From positions 186,001-250,000 of the forward strand of contig JAUXYJ010000054.1 of the NCBI GenBank assembly GCA_030694465.1: a stretch of DNA of 64,000 nucleotides, given 5' to 3'. This DNA comes from Deltaproteobacteria bacterium (GTDB lineage Bacteria > Myxococcota_A > Polyangia > Polyangiales > Ga0077539). A program made the position numbers and the translations under genes. How positions within the stretch are numbered: the first letter of the stretch is position 1; each line of letters starts with the position of its first letter. Positions 38,101-46,920 of this stretch are shown here, piece after piece. The notes under the pieces were generated by a model. The model did no database searches and was not told the DNA's origin. It was given only the letters and a program-made list of their open reading frames with translations.

Positions 38101-38379
38101 CGCGACGCGAAGATTGCGCTCAAAGAAAGTCGGAGCCACGAGGCTCGCGTTGACTCTCAGTCCCGTCGGAGACGTGCCGTCGTAGCTTGTCGCATAGTCA
38201 TTGGGCAGCGGAATCTCAGGGAATGGTCTCGCGCTTGGATCCCACACGATCTTGGGTCCATGTGCGCCTTGGGGAGCATAGTCCTGCGGCGCGACCGGCT
38301 CACCCGTACACGCGGCGTGCGCGATCCACAGCGCGCTCAACCCAACCAAGCCTCGTTTGCTCATCGTTGAAGAACGCAT
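35128..38379 (-). CDS. VolA/Pla-1-like surface lipase lipoprotein with calcium-loop insertions
   Basis: Signal peptide with lipobox-like IAHAAC, then an N-terminal domain of the bacterial virulence-factor lipase type (IVWDPSARPFPEIPLPNDY...SPTGLRVNASL). An alpha/beta-hydrolase domain follows, with PVALYPHGYGVGNYQS, the nucleophile elbow GESLGG (Ser near 618) and a probable His in TDGAHVFLP. Asp-rich calcium loops occur at about 185 (DLNGNGRLE), 529 (DVNGDGTLD), 579 (DYNRDGRND) and 592 (DFNGDGVVD). 1083 residues, longer than VolA. Its Shine-Dalgarno GGAG lies in the end of the barrel gene three bases upstream. Confidence 0.82.
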   Translation of the reverse strand: MRSSTMSKRGLVGLSALWIAHAACTGEPVAPQDYAPQGAHGPKIVWDPSARPFPEIPLPNDYATSYDGTSPTGLRVNASLVAPTFFERNLRVAFDRMDGWGTSMPISIPLEGDIDLEDLRRRHPNDPSDFTDDAIYLIDLESGVPVPLDVGAGNYPLSRRDPREPLALDPRASGDNILIATVDEDLNGNGRLEREEDTNFDGVLQRRGARDFSGQTAGHWEPETHTLIVRPLIPLRERRTYAVVVTSRLRASSGPVRSPFDTIGHPQQLQRLRAVEGHLNDASLQRRFYGGLQWGRGEPSQRVAFAWTYTTQTTTTDLIDAQRGVHGQGPLAALQGVAPNFRLARAANLDSPDCTLAPTPYVVPREQLIALSRELIPTLGFDGAVARALIESFEWLEYAAVATIDSPSPWRELVPNDPSSVQWDLDAVRAGQTPRSEKVQLWIFVPRARTGAQAPFPVALYPHGYGVGNYQSIAFAGYFARQGLATVTANAPDHGFALSQGQLIAARAIFRGLCLGPFADSALAGRAIDVNGDGTLDSGAQFLTANIFRTRDMVRQTALDYFQLVRTLREPSWMAPGSVDYNRDGRNDAPGDFNGDGVVDIAGTGRDGQPVPISIWGESLGGLTAQVVGAVEPGLSAVTAVSGGGGFTDITSRSMIGAVQGAVLLPMMGPVILGVPAGERPARNSRTYTSCTGTQTSLRFVLPDANDIGELEFACRNDLQPGDDVMVLNLSTHQRRCARNSADGHLFLPVPADRTDPLIVTIYRGQALLEYEHCQVQMGAIVRNEISNYLVYENDCDVTCGHVPPNAREGSVARTNALTRRAQLTPLFSPAAGLGLRRQTSAVRRFIQLAQAGIDPGDPINYAPLYSLRPWDQRRRPILTMTTAGDDIVPVSVGVTFGRAAGLVPFMTRRTESELDEYFMPERIARTYGGRSAQTLLVDTFVVEGINTLGRHPVMRGPNLLYDIDDLDEGSQLFGEAAATQPLRMVRVIQSDRGVESDPEFRWSPRAGDTVSANLTAYIQTDGAHVFLPSDPAQAWDVGLYLTTLVARYSATAGRDIVYQSDPRNHHCMARGDCPWLPTTPSP

Positions 38380-38382
38380 TGA

Positions 38383-40110
38383 TCAGTACTCCAGTCCGAC
38401 TCGCACGACGCCTAACCAACGCGCCGGCAACGACTCACCAAACTCGTTGTCAAACGCGTGCCCTGCAAAAAATCCCGCGCCCTGGAGCCCCCAGTGCAAC
38501 TTGATATTGCCCGGGAGAACATGATGTCCGTCAATCCCCACATCGAGCTCGAGACCAAGGTCTTTTGCTCGCGCATCGCCGCCGCGATAATTGAGCGAGC
38601 GTCCGTAGATTGTCGAGCGCACAGGGTCGACCAGATCACTGGTCGAGACACCCACCACTGCGCCCGCGCGGAGGTCGAGCCACCGGGTGACATCGACGAT
38701 CGCGGTGGGATAGATGTAGGCCGCGTTTGTGACGGCCCCTGAAGAGGGCAGCAGGATCGCACCACGGGCGCCGGTCCCCATCAGCCGTGGATCGTTTGAG
38801 ATCGATGCGCTGCGCGCCGTGTGCCAGGCCAAGACCTCCGGAAACATAATTAATCCCACACGATGTGCAGGATTAAACGTGAACCGTCGCTGCACATTGT
38901 CCGCAGGGTTTGAGTCACCAGAGGCCCACCCGCCCTCGAGGACCAAGCGCATGCTCCCCGCGCGCTCGACGCCCAGCTGAATCGCTCCGCCGTGCTGCAC
39001 AACCGCGTGGCCGTCGGGCTGAGCCACACTGCGCGCGATCGTGGTGTGCCCCACGGCGAGAGCCAGCTCGGCCGCAGCAAATACAGTCGCGCGTCCATCG
39101 GGTGACGGCCACTCCCACCGCGCCGACGCGTCGACAAACCCGGCCATCAACGAGTCCCCCTCACGGTTGGTCTGCGAGCGATAGACCGCGTACATGCCCA
39201 CGCGCTTGCGCTCGCATTCGCGCGTGCACTCAGGGGCTTGGTAATACGCTGACACAATCCCTTGCCACGCCCAGTCTCCACCGACTGTTCGCGTAGGTGG
39301 CTGCTCAATAATGGTGCTCGCGAAGGGTGGATCCCCGCGATCCACGCTTACATCGTAAGCGAGCAAACTTGCTAGCCGATCTCGAAACACGAGGTCTCCG
39401 GCGAGCGCTACGACCCACGGAGATTGTCGCCCACCGGGCCGTGTCGCAAACGCCACACGCTCGACAATGTCACCGTTGCGATAGTCACCGAAGACAGGTC
39501 GTAGGTCCCCTGAATTTGCGACGATCCCAAGGCCCCAGTGTGAGAGTTGGTGTCCAGCACGCAGGACACCCAAGCGAGTCTTGAGCTCCACCGCGAGCTG
39601 CCGAAGATCGAAGATCCCGTGAGTGAACGGCGTAAGCGCAGTACTTCGAGCGTCGCGCGAGAGCTCAACGTGGCGCGTGGATTCGCCCACCAAGATCGCA
39701 CGAGTGAGATCGAAATTCGCGAACACCGAGAGCCAGTCGCCCAGTCGAAACACAGGGCGGAGCCGAAACCACTGCTCCAGATAGTAGGTCTGTCCCAAGG
39801 TCTGTGGAGAGCTCGCTCCGGGTGTCGTCGGCAGCGAGAGTTCTGGCTGGCCCCAGAGCCTGATCTGCCACTCTCCTGGGATCTCGACGGTCACCAGCGC
39901 GCCCTGCGGGGCCGCACGAGGCGGCGGTGGCTCGATCTCTCGTGGCTGCTGGCGATCGGGCCTTGCTGGACCAACCGGGGTCGTCTGCGCGTCACTTGTG
40001 GACGCGACTGAGACCGCGATGGTGGCGAGGGTCAGAGCGATCGCAGCTCGTGAGACCGCGGGGCGCCGCGCGAACGCAGTGCGTGACATAAGATCGATGC
40101 GTTGCTCCAT
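38383..40110 (-). CDS. Outer-membrane beta-barrel protein, partner of the lipase
   Basis: A signal peptide (VSRAAIALTLATIAVSVAST, cleaved near SDAQ) precedes a long region of alternating hydrophobic and aromatic beta-type segments (for example YYLEQWFRLRPVF, WLSVFANFDLT and KLHWGLQGAGF). The protein ends in an aromatic residue (LEY), as outer-membrane barrels usually do. It resembles the myxobacterial barrel families that lack an assigned function. Only three bases separate it from the lipase gene, so a transporter for lipolysis products, as FadL is to VolA, is an inference. Confidence 0.8.
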   Translation of the reverse strand: MEQRIDLMSRTAFARRPAVSRAAIALTLATIAVSVASTSDAQTTPVGPARPDRQQPREIEPPPPRAAPQGALVTVEIPGEWQIRLWGQPELSLPTTPGASSPQTLGQTYYLEQWFRLRPVFRLGDWLSVFANFDLTRAILVGESTRHVELSRDARSTALTPFTHGIFDLRQLAVELKTRLGVLRAGHQLSHWGLGIVANSGDLRPVFGDYRNGDIVERVAFATRPGGRQSPWVVALAGDLVFRDRLASLLAYDVSVDRGDPPFASTIIEQPPTRTVGGDWAWQGIVSAYYQAPECTRECERKRVGMYAVYRSQTNREGDSLMAGFVDASARWEWPSPDGRATVFAAAELALAVGHTTIARSVAQPDGHAVVQHGGAIQLGVERAGSMRLVLEGGWASGDSNPADNVQRRFTFNPAHRVGLIMFPEVLAWHTARSASISNDPRLMGTGARGAILLPSSGAVTNAAYIYPTAIVDVTRWLDLRAGAVVGVSTSDLVDPVRSTIYGRSLNYRGGDARAKDLGLELDVGIDGHHVLPGNIKLHWGLQGAGFFAGHAFDNEFGESLPARWLGVVRVGLEY

Positions 40111-40204
40111 GGGACACCGCGAGCCTACAACCGCTTTGGCCCCAGCATGCGGTCGATGTGAGGGAGTGTTCGATGTCCAGTGTGCGGTAGGCTCTGCGGC
40201 AAGC

Positions 40205-41773
40205 GTGACTCAGTCTAAAGGGCGGTTCGATTTGCATCGTTTCAGTCAACGATTACTCGGCGCTCTTGCTTTGTCGGTCGTTGCGGTCTCGTGCACTGCA
40301 CCAAGGCCTCCCGCCGTCGAAGACGTCCACATCAGCACCGACGTGACGGACGTCGTCGCAGACCGAGAGCTCCGGGATCCCTGCGGGAGCGCGCTCTGTC
40401 AGCTCACCGAGTCTTGCGGTCCAGCGATCCAGGGTTCGCTGGGCGTTGGCAACGGAACCGACGACAACTGCGATGGCCGCGTCGACGAAGATTGCCCTTG
40501 TCGTTCAGGACAATCGGTTAGCTGTTTTGCAGGTCAACCTCAGACTCGCAACGTCGGAGCGTGTCGCGACGGCGCGATGCTCTGTGGCGAGCTCGGTCGG
40601 TGGCTGGACTGCAGGGGCGGCACGAGCGCGCAGCCCGAGCAGTGCAACGGGATCGACGACGACTGTGACGGACAGGTCGACGAGGGGCTTGAGGGATGCC
40701 GTTCTGCGCTGGTTTGTCCTGCATTTCGACTGATCGAACCGATGCAAGAGCTTGTCGTATCTCGCACCGAGATCGACCCGAGCGCGCGGTCGATCCGGTG
40801 GACACTGATCTGCGAGGCTGGCGCGACGCGCTGTCCGGTCATCGCAGACCCAACGGGTGACACACTGCGGTTGCTCTTCGTCGAGACGGGCACCTATCGG
40901 GTGAGGGCCAACGTTTTGCGTGCGGATACAAGCGAATCGAGCTGCGAATTTCCTGTGTATGTGCAGGGACGAGGGCTTCGGGTCGAGCTGTTTTGGGACA
41001 CGCAAGGTGGCATCGGATCGAGCGGTGTTGACCTTGATTTGCATGTCGCGCCGATCGATCGCGCGCGATCACAACCCGCCCAGTGGTTCAGCCAGGACGA
41101 CTGTCACTATGCGAACGGACGCGCACCTGGCGGCGCCGTAACGTGGGGGCTTTCTCCGAGCGATCAGCGGTTTTTGCCTAGCGAATCTCCAAGTCTGTGT
41201 CGCAACGCGCCTCCGCCATGGGGGCAGCTCTGGGAGCAGTCTGGGCGCTGTTGGAACCCGCGATTGGACACAGACACCACGACCTGTGATCGCACGGTAG
41301 CGAACGCGAGCGACCCGCGTTTTTGCTTCGCAGAGAGCGTCGCGATCGACGTCATGCCCGACGACGTGACCTTTCGTGTGATGGTCAATTTTTACCGCGA
41401 TCACGGGACGTGCTCCGACGCGACGACCACCAACGATGTGAGCCATCCAACGCTGATCGTCTCGTGTGGCGCGGGAATTCGCACCGAAATCGGTACCATC
41501 GACCGCGGCGGGTTGGTCTCGATGTCGTGCCGAGACAATCCAGCGATCGGTAGCGCGAACTGGTCCTGGCTTGCCGCGGACATCCGTCGTGTCGACAACG
41601 CGTGCGGCGTCCGGGGCTGTGTCGTTGAGCCGCTGCTTGGTCGACGATTATCGCTACGACGCTGCGCAGAGGTGACCGAGCGTGACGACGTGTGCAAAGA
41701 CGACGACGGGCGAGTCTTTGTGCGGCGTGCGGGTGGACGGCCCGTGGACGCGGATTTGCCCGAAGCTCTGTAA
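40205..41773 (+). CDS. Lipoprotein with MopE-type putative metal-binding motifs
   Basis: The signal peptide (RLLGALALSVVAVSC) ends in a lipidated Cys. Two MopE-type motifs follow, NGTDDNCDGRVDEDC and NGIDDDCDGQVDEGL, known from myxobacterial and methanotroph exported proteins. After that comes a Cys-rich region of about 380 residues with VDLDLHVAP, LPSESPSLC and WNPRLDTDTTTCD. The latter resembles the beta-domain found with MopE motifs in Myxococcota. GTG at 40205 is the likely start; a longer frame to 39998 would overlap the divergent barrel gene. Confidence 0.82.
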   Translation: MTQSKGRFDLHRFSQRLLGALALSVVAVSCTAPRPPAVEDVHISTDVTDVVADRELRDPCGSALCQLTESCGPAIQGSLGVGNGTDDNCDGRVDEDCPCRSGQSVSCFAGQPQTRNVGACRDGAMLCGELGRWLDCRGGTSAQPEQCNGIDDDCDGQVDEGLEGCRSALVCPAFRLIEPMQELVVSRTEIDPSARSIRWTLICEAGATRCPVIADPTGDTLRLLFVETGTYRVRANVLRADTSESSCEFPVYVQGRGLRVELFWDTQGGIGSSGVDLDLHVAPIDRARSQPAQWFSQDDCHYANGRAPGGAVTWGLSPSDQRFLPSESPSLCRNAPPPWGQLWEQSGRCWNPRLDTDTTTCDRTVANASDPRFCFAESVAIDVMPDDVTFRVMVNFYRDHGTCSDATTTNDVSHPTLIVSCGAGIRTEIGTIDRGGLVSMSCRDNPAIGSANWSWLAADIRRVDNACGVRGCVVEPLLGRRLSLRRCAEVTERDDVCKDDDGRVFVRRAGGRPVDADLPEAL

Positions 41774-41802
41774 AATCACACACAGAGTGCGCGCAGGAGA
41801 GG

Positions 41803-42996
41803 CTACTCGTCGTCTTCGAGGTCGAGCGATCGTGGAGGCGCGAGGTGCTCCATGGTCAGGTCGTCCATTTGGGCTCTGACCGCGGCGTGCTCGCGAAATC
41901 CCATGCGAAGCCGCTCCATGACGGCCATGCGCTGGCGCTCTTTGTAGCGGGCGTGGGATGCCTCGCCCTTCTCATTGGCCTGTTCGGTGACCTGGTCGAC
42001 GATCTGAAATTCGACGAGCACAAACACCACGCGGCCCAGCTCGGCGGACTCTGCCGGGGCGAGCTCAAGAACGCGATCGGGGATGCGCACCGGGAGATCG
42101 ACGACGAAGTGAACCACCTGGTAGTTCTTGGCGCTGAACGCGTTGTCGGGCATGGGCTTGGAGCGATCTCCTGGGAGCCCTTGCACCATTGGCGCGAGCG
42201 ATGCGAGGTGAGGATCCGAGGACAGCAGCCCATCGAAGTCTACGATGGTGTTGGTGCTCTCGCCGGGGATCGCATAGTTGAACGGAAAGAGCTTTCGAGA
42301 CAGGTAGTTCACAACCGGCAAGAGGTCGAACTTGTCGCGCGTCACGATCCGAAACCGCAGCTTGTCGTAGATCTGCGCAGCGATGGTCTCTCGTTTGGAG
42401 AGCAGCTTGGTGTAGAGCGAGTCTCGCTGCTTGCGCCCACCGAGAAACTCTACGATCGGAAGTCCCGAAGTGAGCATCCCGCCCACGACCCGATAGACCT
42501 TCTCTTCGACGAGGCGAAACACCTCTTGGTCGGACATCGGAAGCATAAACGACAGCTCCCGGCCTTGGAGGTGATGGATGATGTGCATCACCTTGAGGAT
42601 CATGCAGGCGCAGACCTGTTTGTGTCCCTTGCCGGCGGCGTAGCGAAAGAGCTCGATGGGCGTCGCCATCTCGATGGACGCCGGGATCGGGTACTCGAAC
42701 TTTCGCCGAAGGTACTCAATCGCCTCGGCCATCACGTCGTGCATGCGATCGAGGTCCCCTGGGTCCTCAAGATCGATCTCGTGGGAGGCCAAAAACTCAA
42801 TAATATCGTCGTCGTGACGAAAATTCAGCCGATGCCAATCGATGACCGAACCACCCCGAAGAATCACCCGGAGCGCGTCAAGATCCGCCAGCGTGTATTC
42901 GTGAAAACTTCGAAACGCCGTCGCCGGATTTACAGGGCGCAGAAAGTCAGCGCCGCTGCTTGTCTCTCGGACTGAGTCGTCGGGCGAAGTGGTCAC
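41803..42996 (-). CDS. Divergent RelA/SpoT-fold nucleotidyltransferase-like protein
   Basis: 397 residues with every landmark of the (p)ppGpp synthetase domain in the right order: RKQRDSLYTKL (188-198, cf. RVKHxYSIWRKM), IYDKLRFRIV (209-218, carrying the metal-binding Asp), NYQVVHFVV (291-299, cf. GYQSIHTVV with the guanine-stacking Tyr), VEFQIVDQ (328-335, cf. EIQIRTK) and ANEKGEASHARYKE (340-353, cf. AExGxAAHWKYKE). The IRT part of the synthetase motif is IVD. I see no HD hydrolase, TGS or ACT domain. The N-terminal 180 residues are unassigned. It may belong to an uncharacterised deltaproteobacterial family. A small lipoprotein gene overlaps its start by four bases. Confidence 0.8.
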   Translation of the reverse strand: MTTSPDDSVRETSSGADFLRPVNPATAFRSFHEYTLADLDALRVILRGGSVIDWHRLNFRHDDDIIEFLASHEIDLEDPGDLDRMHDVMAEAIEYLRRKFEYPIPASIEMATPIELFRYAAGKGHKQVCACMILKVMHIIHHLQGRELSFMLPMSDQEVFRLVEEKVYRVVGGMLTSGLPIVEFLGGRKQRDSLYTKLLSKRETIAAQIYDKLRFRIVTRDKFDLLPVVNYLSRKLFPFNYAIPGESTNTIVDFDGLLSSDPHLASLAPMVQGLPGDRSKPMPDNAFSAKNYQVVHFVVDLPVRIPDRVLELAPAESAELGRVVFVLVEFQIVDQVTEQANEKGEASHARYKERQRMAVMERLRMGFREHAAVRAQMDDLTMEHLAPPRSLDLEDDE

Positions 42997-43205
42997 GCGT
43001 CTTTGAGTGTCTCATGGACGCTCGTCATTGCGCTCGAGGTAACGGCCGAGCCCACGCTGCTCACTCGGCGAAGCTGAACGGTCCCGAGAAACAAGCCAAC
43101 CGTGACCGCCATGGCTGCAAGATTTGCCCAGACAACTCCCTGACAACCACCGAGGGCGAGGGCGAGCAAGGCAAGAGAGATCACTGTGGGGGACTGTTTG
43201 GTCAT
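42993..43205 (-). CDS. Small lipoprotein, 70 aa
   Basis: MTKQSPTVISLALLALALGG then Cys at residue 21 is a clear lipoprotein signal. The mature part has a second hydrophobic stretch (VVWANLAAMAVTVGLFLGTV) and a short polar tail ending KDA. It overlaps the start of the RelA/SpoT-like gene by four bases and is therefore transcribed with it from the region upstream of 43205. A function is not recognisable. Confidence 0.75.
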   Translation of the reverse strand: MTKQSPTVISLALLALALGGCQGVVWANLAAMAVTVGLFLGTVQLRRVSSVGSAVTSSAMTSVHETLKDA

Positions 43206-43328
43206 TGGAGCGGTGCCTCGTGCGAGTCGGCGGTTGAAGACCTGAGCGAAAGAATGATCTGCAAAAAGACTGGTTAAGTTTTCAGCAGTCGGTCACTTTC
43301 GGACCCAAGAGAGGTCTTCTGCGTCGAT

Positions 43329-43360
43329 GGAGCTGATGTAGGTCTAAGTACGTCAGCTCC
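43329..43360. promoter_or_regulatory. Inverted repeat between divergent genes
   Basis: GGAGCTGATGTA and TACGTCAGCTCC form 12 base pairs (one G-T) around the eight-base loop GGTCTAAG. There is no T-run on either side, so an intrinsic terminator is unlikely. An operator or RNA hairpin is possible. It is in the 377-base gap between the 43205 (minus) and 43583 (plus) starts, which contains no other gene I can see. Confidence 0.55.
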
Positions 43361-43384
43361 GTGTGAACTGCCAAACTCCTAACA

Positions 43385-43397
43385 AGTGGCAGCCACT
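43385..43397. promoter_or_regulatory. Short palindrome AGTGGC-A-GCCACT
   Basis: A perfect six-base inverted repeat around one base, 25 bases right of the longer inverted repeat. It is followed by a direct repeat CATGGTT at 43418-43424 and 43427-43433 (nine-base spacing). The cluster suggests operator sites for the parA gene or for the divergent lipoprotein/RelA-like operon. Confidence 0.4.
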
Positions 43398-43582
43398 GAC
43401 GGCAATCTAAAACACGACATGGTTGTCATGGTTCGGTCGTTTTGTTGACCAAACCTGCGCGTTGGGGCAGGCGAGCCTACATCGCCTCCCCGGATTGCGG
43501 GACCGATGTTGAGAGCCCTCGGCTCGCGCCGATTCGTTGATTGGCGAGCCCTGCGCTCACCGCCCAGAAGGATCCGTCCCCA

Positions 43583-44434
43583 ATGATCAAGAAGCCCTGG
43601 ATTGTCGCCGTCGCTAACCAAAAGGGTGGCGTAGGAAAGACAACCACCGCGGTCAACCTCGCGGCGGGACTCGCATCGCTGGGCCTGCGTGTGTTGCTGG
43701 TAGACGCAGACATCCAGGGCAGCGCGAGCGCATTCTTGGGGATGACACCAGGCGAAGACGACGTGGACGTTGCCCGGTGTCTTCTTGAAGAGCTGCCTTT
43801 GGATCGTGCCATCCGCCCCACGTCCACACCCAACCTCTGGTTGGCGCCCGCGGGCGAACGAATGAGCCTCGTCGATCTTCATCTCGCCAGCGCGTTTGGG
43901 CGCGAACGTGCGTTTGAGCGCTCGCTTGCCTGCCTGATGACCGCGTCTCCGTTGATGGACGTCGTCATCGTGGACACGGCGCCCTACCTGGGACTGCTGA
44001 CGGTGAACGCGCTGGTCGCCGCAGACAAGATCTTGGTCCCGGTTTCGTGCGAGTACTTGCCCATGCTCGGGCTCAAATTACTTGAAGAAACACTGACAAG
44101 ACTCCGCGATCGGGCTGGTTCGCGCGCGAGCGTTCTGGGCTACCTGCTGACCATGCACGACAAGCGAGAGAAGATCTCGATCGAGGTCGAACGGATGCTA
44201 CGCGAGCGTTTTGGCACGGTGGTTCTGTCAACGGTGATCCGAAGCAATACACAGCACAAGATCGCGCCATCGCATCGACGGACGATCTTCGATCATGAGA
44301 GCCCAAGCGGCCGGGGACGCGAAGATTACCTAGCGCTTGCGCATGAGGTCATGGATCGGCTCGAGCTAAAGTCAGCCGCGAAGACTCCAAAGACCAAGAG
44401 CACAAAGCGCGCGGCTGCAGCCAAGAGCTCGTGA
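43583..44434 (+). CDS. ParA/Soj-family ATPase (orphan)
   Basis: Deviant Walker [10 protein letters not shown] with the signature Lys (residues about 14-22; [17 protein letters not shown]), [12 protein letters not shown] (switch I region) and [18 protein letters not shown] (Walker B). These are of the ParA/MinD family that segregates DNA or positions protein cargo. C-terminal tail [15 protein letters not shown] is Lys/Ala-rich and may bind DNA. AAGGA lies about nine bases before ATG 43583. No parB or parS-like site is adjacent, so it may position another cargo. Confidence 0.9.
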   Translation: MIKKPWIVAVANQKGGVGKTTTAVNLAAGLASLGLRVLLVDADIQGSASAFLGMTPGEDDVDVARCLLEELPLDRAIRPTSTPNLWLAPAGERMSLVDLHLASAFGRERAFERSLACLMTASPLMDVVIVDTAPYLGLLTVNALVAADKILVPVSCEYLPMLGLKLLEETLTRLRDRAGSRASVLGYLLTMHDKREKISIEVERMLRERFGTVVLSTVIRSNTQHKIAPSHRRTIFDHESPSGRGREDYLALAHEVMDRLELKSAAKTPKTKSTKRAAAAKSS

Positions 44435-44511
44435 GCTAAGACCATCGTTCCGGTGGGGGAGGGGCAAGAAACCTATGGCGCTCTGGAGTCTGTGGTTTAG
44501 GCTCTGGCGCT

Positions 44512-46920
44512 GTGAGTGACCGAAGTGATTCGCCCGAGTCGGCGATCGAAGTGATTCCGATTCTCCCCTTGCGCAACGCGGTGCTGTTTCCCGCCGCAGT
44601 TGTCCCGATTAATGTCGGGCGGCCACGCTCCGTGAGGCTGGTCGAGGACCTGTCGTCCTTGACGTCGCGCGTGATCGGCGTGGTGACCCAAGTGCAGCAG
44701 GACGTCGAAGACCCCACGCTGAGTGATCTTTATCGCGTCGGGACGCTCGCTCGCGTCGTGAAAGTGATCAAGCTCAGCTCGACGAACTACTCGGTGGTTC
44801 TCCAGGGTATGGGCCGCTTTCGGCTCGATTCGCTCGAAGCTGAAGTGCCGTACCTCAAGGGTCGGATTACGCGTCACACCGAGAGCATCGAGCGCACCGA
44901 CGAGATCGACGCGCTTGCGCTTTCGTTGCGCGAGATCGCGCGTGCTCTCTCTGAGCACTCGCCGCCGGTTCCGCGCGAGGTCGCGACCATCGCAGAGAAA
45001 GCGTCAACCGCAGGAGCGCTAGCCGATCTGCTGGCGTTGCACCTGCCCGCGCCGCAAGTGAGTCCGAGCGATCGACAGCGTGTGCTCGAAGCGCTTGATG
45101 TCAAAGAGCGACTCACGCTCGCGACGGCACTTGCGCGGCGTGTGCTCGAAGTTCACCGCGTTCGCAAAGAGATCCAGACCATCGTTTCGGGCGAGATGGG
45201 CCGGAGTGAGCGCGAAGAGATTTTGCGCGCGCAGCTCCGCACGATCAAAGAAGAGCTCGGCGAGACCGACGAGAGCGAAGAAGAGCTCGATCTACTTCGC
45301 GAGCGAATTGCCAAGGCAAGACTGCCAACCGACGTAGAAAAGCCCATCCGCAAGCAGCTCGGCAGGCTCCGTGCGATGCAGCCTCATTCGGCGGAGTTTC
45401 AGGTGACGCGGCAATACATCGAGTGGGTCGTTGACCTGCCCTGGCACAAGCTCAGCGAGGACCACTTCGACGTGGTCGCTGTAAAGCAGGCGCTCGACGA
45501 AGACCATTTTGGCCTAGAAAAAATCAAGCGCCGTATCGTCGAGTACATCGCGGTTCGTAAGCTCCGTCGCGACAAGCGCGGACCCATCTTGTGCTTTGTC
45601 GGCCCCCCCGGTGTGGGCAAGACCTCGCTCGCCAAGAGCATCGCGCGCTCGGTCGGCCGACAAATGGTGCGACTGTCGCTCGGAGGCGTCAGGGATGAAG
45701 CCGAGATCCGTGGACATCGACGGACTTACGTCGGCGCGATGCCTGGTCGGATCATTCAGGCGATGAAGAAAGCCGGCACGATGAACCCAGTGCTCGTGCT
45801 CGACGAGGTCGACAAGCTCGGCGCAGACCAGCGCGGCGACCCGGCCAACGCGCTGCTCGAAGTGCTCGACCCCGAGCAGAATAACAGCTTCGTCGACCAC
45901 TACATCGACCAGCCCTACGACCTGTCGAACGTGATGTTTATCTGCACCGCGAACGACCGCTCGACCATCCCCGCGCCGCTGCTCGATCGCATGGAGGTCA
46001 TCGACCTCTCGGGGTACACTCGGACTGAGAAATTGCACATCGCGCGAGACTATCTCGCTCCTCGGTCGCTGGCAGATCATGGCCTCACCCCCGACCGGCT
46101 TGAGTGGCAAGACTCGGGTCTGATCGCCCTGATCGAGAACTACACGCGTGAAGCCGGCGTGCGCTCGCTCAACCGCGAAATTGGCTCGGTGTGCCGCGCG
46201 GTGGCTGTCATGGTGGCCGATGGCAAAGATGTCCATGAGGTGGGCGACGCTGCGTATGTAGCCAAGGTCCTCGGCCCACTGCGCTATGAGCTTGATATCG
46301 CCGAACGTGAGCCCCTGATCGGCGTTGTCACGGGCCTCGCATGGACGCCCGTCGGCGGCGACATTCTCTTTGTCGAAGCGAGCCGCATGCCCGGCAAAGG
46401 CATGGCGATTATCACTGGCTCGCTAGGCTCTGTGATGAAAGAGTCGGCGGCCACCGCGATGAGCTACGTCCGGTCAAAGCTCGATCACCTTGGGATCGAT
46501 CAAGCGCTCGTCCAATCGTCGGACGTCCATGTGCATGTGCCCGCAGGCGGAATCCCTAAAGATGGACCGAGCGCGGGGATCGCCTTGGTGACCGCCATTG
46601 TGTCGCGGCTCACCAACCGTCCGGTTCGCGCAGACCTCGCGATGACCGGCGAGATGACCCTGCGCGGCGTCGTCATGCCCATCGGCGGCGTCAAAGAGAA
46701 GGTCCTCGCCGCACATCGCGCAGGGATCAAGACGATCTTGCTCCCGACTCGTAACATTCGAGACCTCGAAGAAATCCCCGCAGAGGTCCGCAGTGAGCTC
46801 ACCATCGAGTTTGTGGGACGGATCGAGCAGGTCCTCGAACTGGCGCTGCTTCCCGCACGGCACTCGGACTCGCTGGTGCCTCCGCCAAGCAGTGACGACG
46901 AGGACGCCGCGACGCTGTGA
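44512..46920 (+). CDS. lon: ATP-dependent protease Lon
   Basis: Cytosolic AAA+ protease degrading damaged and regulatory proteins. The N-terminal LON domain starts at [19 protein letters not shown]. Walker [10 protein letters not shown] lies at 364-372 and Walker [13 protein letters not shown] follows. The S16 protease domain has catalytic Ser687 in PKDGPSAG and Lys near 730 in [13 protein letters not shown]. 802 residues, normal. GTG start at 44512. The metallopeptidase gene overlaps its stop by four bases (GTGA). Confidence 0.97.
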   Translation: MSDRSDSPESAIEVIPILPLRNAVLFPAAVVPINVGRPRSVRLVEDLSSLTSRVIGVVTQVQQDVEDPTLSDLYRVGTLARVVKVIKLSSTNYSVVLQGMGRFRLDSLEAEVPYLKGRITRHTESIERTDEIDALALSLREIARALSEHSPPVPREVATIAEKASTAGALADLLALHLPAPQVSPSDRQRVLEALDVKERLTLATALARRVLEVHRVRKEIQTIVSGEMGRSEREEILRAQLRTIKEELGETDESEEELDLLRERIAKARLPTDVEKPIRKQLGRLRAMQPHSAEFQVTRQYIEWVVDLPWHKLSEDHFDVVAVKQALDEDHFGLEKIKRRIVEYIAVRKLRRDKRGPILCFVGPPGVGKTSLAKSIARSVGRQMVRLSLGGVRDEAEIRGHRRTYVGAMPGRIIQAMKKAGTMNPVLVLDEVDKLGADQRGDPANALLEVLDPEQNNSFVDHYIDQPYDLSNVMFICTANDRSTIPAPLLDRMEVIDLSGYTRTEKLHIARDYLAPRSLADHGLTPDRLEWQDSGLIALIENYTREAGVRSLNREIGSVCRAVAVMVADGKDVHEVGDAAYVAKVLGPLRYELDIAEREPLIGVVTGLAWTPVGGDILFVEASRMPGKGMAIITGSLGSVMKESAATAMSYVRSKLDHLGIDQALVQSSDVHVHVPAGGIPKDGPSAGIALVTAIVSRLTNRPVRADLAMTGEMTLRGVVMPIGGVKEKVLAAHRAGIKTILLPTRNIRDLEEIPAEVRSELTIEFVGRIEQVLELALLPARHSDSLVPPPSSDDEDAATL

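Noticed and set aside
41692..42975. Long plus-strand frame of 427 codons
   Set aside because: Antisense shadow of the RelA/SpoT-fold gene; composition is codon-mirror and no motif is present.
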